Source: Capitella teleta (lineage: Eukaryota > Annelida > Polychaeta > Capitellidae). Taken from it: a stretch of DNA of 64,000 bases. Below are positions 60,901 to 64,000 of this stretch, piece by piece. Numbering within the stretch: the first letter of the stretch is position 1; each line of letters opens with the position of its first letter. The stretch covers positions 91,438 to 155,437 of the forward strand of contig KB296162.1 in the NCBI GenBank assembly GCA_000328365.1, in the 5' to 3' direction. The translations under genes were made by a program, and so were the position numbers. The notes beneath the pieces are model-generated. The model did not search any database, was not told the origin of the DNA, and was given only the letters and a program-made list of their open reading frames with translations.

Positions 60901-63890
60901 TTTTGTTTGTTGTTTGTTTGGCATCACGTTTTTCTTTTTTTTTTTACCTCAAGTTAATTAAGAGTGAGAACAGTCTGGTCTCTACATGTTGTTTACTCAT
61001 AAATGAAACCCCTAACACCTCAATAGTTGCGTCTAATCTCCAATATTTATCTCAATATGTCAATAAAAATATTTTTGAAATTAATTCACATGACTTTAAA
61101 ACATTACGCAATTTAATAGTTGATACTTGGCTCTCTGAAATTGATCACTCCACTTTTGTTTTGTTCATTCTAAATTATTAATAAAACTTTAGCAAATGAA
61201 ATCTCATTCGTCACCTTTCATGTCTTTTCACGAATTTCTAATAATATTAAATTTCATTTGTCTGACGCCTGATTGATTGGTCTTTCAATTTTTATTTTTC
61301 CCCTCTTCAAATTATTTTTATGGTGAATAAATGATATTATATTATTATTTGCATCGATCACTTTGAGGAATACTTTTTCAAGAATGACCAATCTTAAAGA
61401 TCTCGGAATCCTAGGAACACTCCCACCCTCAGTACTTGAGCACATTTGCCTTCTTCTTTCACGTGGTGAGCGACTATCGCGATGATGCGTTCAGTCAAAA
61501 TTGATAGAAGAAAACCGCAAAATTATTATTGGTTAATTTAATATAAATCAATATATTAATAATAGTGTGTTTATTTATAATGCGCAAATATAATATGCGT
61601 GATATTTGTGCTGGGATATAATAATAATGAATATTGCTTTATTTTATGGCGTACTTTATTTCTTCATTTCTGATGTTAATTGCAAGTTGAAAGTTCATCC
61701 ACTAAGTCGCAGGGCTCGAAATCCCGGTGCATTGCCAGGCGGCCGGCTCCCTGTGCCTCCCGCATATCAATAAACGAAAACATGATTATATCCGACTGAT
61801 GCCAGTGAGCTCTTTGCCGACTAACATTGTCACCCAAACACGTGGTTGGTGGCCGTCCACAATTCCAGCCGATCTGCTGTAATGCATCTGCACTTGGTTC
61901 TTCGTGAGCCAATTGCCCATCGTGCCTAATTAGGTCAATATACGCTGACCTCTCGAGTGACGTCACGAGGGTTCCTTGGTGCCTGGCTACTTGAACGAGG
62001 CGGCATCCCTGGATGGTTCATCGGTGCAGTTCAGTATAAGACTTTAAATGCATCTGTAATTGCCTGTTTTGCTAATAACCTCACCCAAACATTCAGCCAT
62101 TTTATAAATGGATTGTGTTCATTTGATTACAATTTCATTTAAAATCAAAGAAAAAAAGAAGAAGCAAAAAGTCAAAAAGAAGTAAAATCTGTGAAAATAC
62201 TCTACTTTTTTATTGACTTGAAGCAGGTGTTGATGTTGATGGAACTACCTCCGTTTGGAAAACACTTGCACGACAACTTTCTCGGAATATTTCCAAAGCA
62301 CACACAACAGCAACGAAGATAAAATAATACTTGCGCACATTCATAACATTTTGGTCAGCTGTATATTCGGGACTCGTAAGAGTGAGAGAAAAACAAAATG
62401 AGGAGGGGAATTTAGTAGAATTGCGTATGACGAACGAAGGGTTTATTTGAAAGGAAACGGAAAATAAATTGTAAAATTGTCGTACTGCACAATCAACGAC
62501 CACAATATATTTTATCTTAATTTTTTTTTCTGCAGAAAATAATAATAATAATAATGGAGAAAAAAAAAAGTATTTAAAAAATGAAGGGTGAGAATTATAA
62601 ATAATTAAAATTAAGGTTAAAAAATTTGTACAATTCTTTTCATCATGATATGAGGATAAAAACATAGAAAGTGATGATATGATTTTTTTTTTTTAATTCA
62701 TAAAATTGATGTTTTGGATTAAAAAAGTGATAATTATTTTAATTGATTAAGCAAAATAACAGGATTAATTACTCCAGCCTAATTTGAAGAAAAGAATATA
62801 AAAAAAAAAAAATCTAGAGAAATGAACAAAAACAAGGAAAACAAAAAACCTGCAGTATGTTTTTTTTTCTCATAAATAGTAAAAATATTACCACATTTTT
62901 AAGCATAGTCCTATAAACAACGAGGGGTCCTTTTCTTCTTCTTTTCTTTTGAAAAATACACGGGAGATTGGGTATGCTTCAAATGCCTAAGTAGTTTGAG
63001 CAATGGCAAAAAAACAAAAGCCATAATGGCAACAAAAAAAACAAAGTTTTTTTTTCCCCCTAAGTACAAAATCGTGAGAGATTTTTTTTAGTATAGTTTT
63101 TTTAAAGTAAATACGCCAACATTCATTCACAAATGAAATTGGGGGGGAAAAAAAAAAAAAAAAAAAAAAAAACTTGTAAATAATACATACCAATAAGTGG
63201 AATGATGCGAAATATATCATAACCATTTTTATCGTCTGCTTCAATCTCGAGATAACCGAGAACACAAATTAAATGATCATTTTTTTCCCAGCGAAATTTT
63301 CATTTAAATAAAATATTCCAATCAATTCCAACAAAATATGTAGCAGAGTTTCTTGTAGTCATGGAAATTGTTGTCAGGAGGGGTATATTCCTGGTTGCCA
63401 AGGCGACCATAATTTGAATATTTCCTCAAAATGGCAGATAAAGAGATAACAGCTGCTCAACAGCTTCTTTTGTTTTTCAGTCTTGAAATAATTCCTAGAA
63501 TAACATACTTTGTCTTCTTTGTTTTCCTGGAAATTGAAAAAGAAAATAAGTAATAAATAATATCAACAACCAGAACGACTCGTTTCCATTCAAATCGAAG
63601 CAGATCGGTTTGCTGCGCCAAAAAGCAGAAATGAGTGAATTAAGATTCTACCTCAAAGCAGTGATTAACATAATCATCAATATATACAAATCATTATGTG
63701 CTGTTGATTAGATTGAACTACGGAATTAATTATTATTATTAAATGAGTACATCACATTCACTCAACAACATGAGAGATACGTTTGTGAAAAAAATAAATA
63801 AAAAAATGTTTTAATCAATTGAAAAAGAGCTAAAGTTGAGCGAATATGATGAAAAGAGCAACAAGCGTAAGCACATACCTTGCTTGTGCC
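60901..63890. other. AT-rich intergenic DNA without a firm gene
   Basis: Homopolymer A/T tracts are frequent (60935, 62521, 62680, 62803, 63148). A short open stretch at about 61380-61465 (LKDLGILGTLPPSVLEHICL before a GTGAGC donor) and an ORF at 61676-61966 (-) are unproven. Confidence 0.5.
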
Positions 63891-63893
63891 TAC

Positions 63894-63971
63894 CTGAGGC
63901 TCCAACGGCCGATGACCTTAGGCCGGGGTCACGATGTAATGAGATCCCGGGCAGAGTGAAAATGGATGTCG
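63894..63971 (-). CDS. Possible exon, unknown gene
   Basis: Between TTTTTTCAG and GTAGGC the minus strand is open in one frame: TSIFTLPGISLHRDPGLRSS. The gene would extend beyond the right edge. Weak support. Confidence 0.2.
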
Positions 63972-64000
63972 CTGAAAAAAGAGCACCGAATGTAGACCCC

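Overview
The window is nuclear DNA of an invertebrate animal. Genes are split by mostly short introns (about 50-100 bp, GT..AG). The gene set is animal (Prickle with PET and three LIM domains, an integrin-beta relative, IFRD1, a RAB19/43 GTPase, EMC3, a CARD-NACHT receptor), and the intergenic DNA is AT-rich with SINEs, a LINE, TIR elements and microsatellites. Neither strand points to a particular phylum; a marine, possibly early-branching, invertebrate is a guess. Two runs of 50 N (31207-31256, 59458-59507) are assembly gaps. All exon chains were built by eye from ORFs, splice dinucleotides, phase and remembered family sequences; there is no transcript evidence.

Layout. 1-589 (-): two exons of a VPS13-like gene. 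660-11424 (+): prickle, with a 7.8-kb intron holding regulatory-looking sites and a possible alternative first exon. 12426-12909 (-): end of a small EGF-domain gene. 13000-21457: mostly intergenic, with a 31 x 29-bp tandem array and a SINE. 21458-22449 (+): rolling stone-like membrane protein. 23125-24477 (-): EMC3. 25481-26555 (-): secreted thioredoxin-fold protein. 27318-29436 (-): selenophosphate synthetase 2, a selenoprotein with an in-frame UGA and a 3' SECIS hairpin. 30763-31092 (-): an unidentified exon pair. 33698-36142 (+): mitochondrial succinate-semialdehyde dehydrogenase. 36753-38287 (+): RAB19/43. 39726-42220 (-): IFRD1. 43170-43763 (+): intronless unknown nuclear-type protein behind a TATA promoter. 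44627-45621 and 47378-48134: non-autonomous TIR transposons. 47137-52235 (-): integrin-beta-like gene lacking the ligand-binding domain and the cytoplasmic tail. 55190-61500: decayed NLR fragments, a LINE with a SINE inside it, and a CARD-NACHT gene with a gap and an in-frame stop. 61500-64000: low-complexity DNA, nothing firm.

The genes do not form a pathway; this is an ordinary mixed gene neighbourhood. The points that stand out are: (1) a recurring motif, GTGCGTTATGATT, found mostly in introns, sometimes starting at the 5' splice site and once forming terminal inverted repeats of a 70-bp intron, which suggests introner-like elements; (2) the reduced integrin-beta-like protein; (3) the UGA/SECIS pair of SEPHS2; (4) the indel-free 899-bp tandem array; and (5) the phase-compatible alternative N-terminal exon of prickle.
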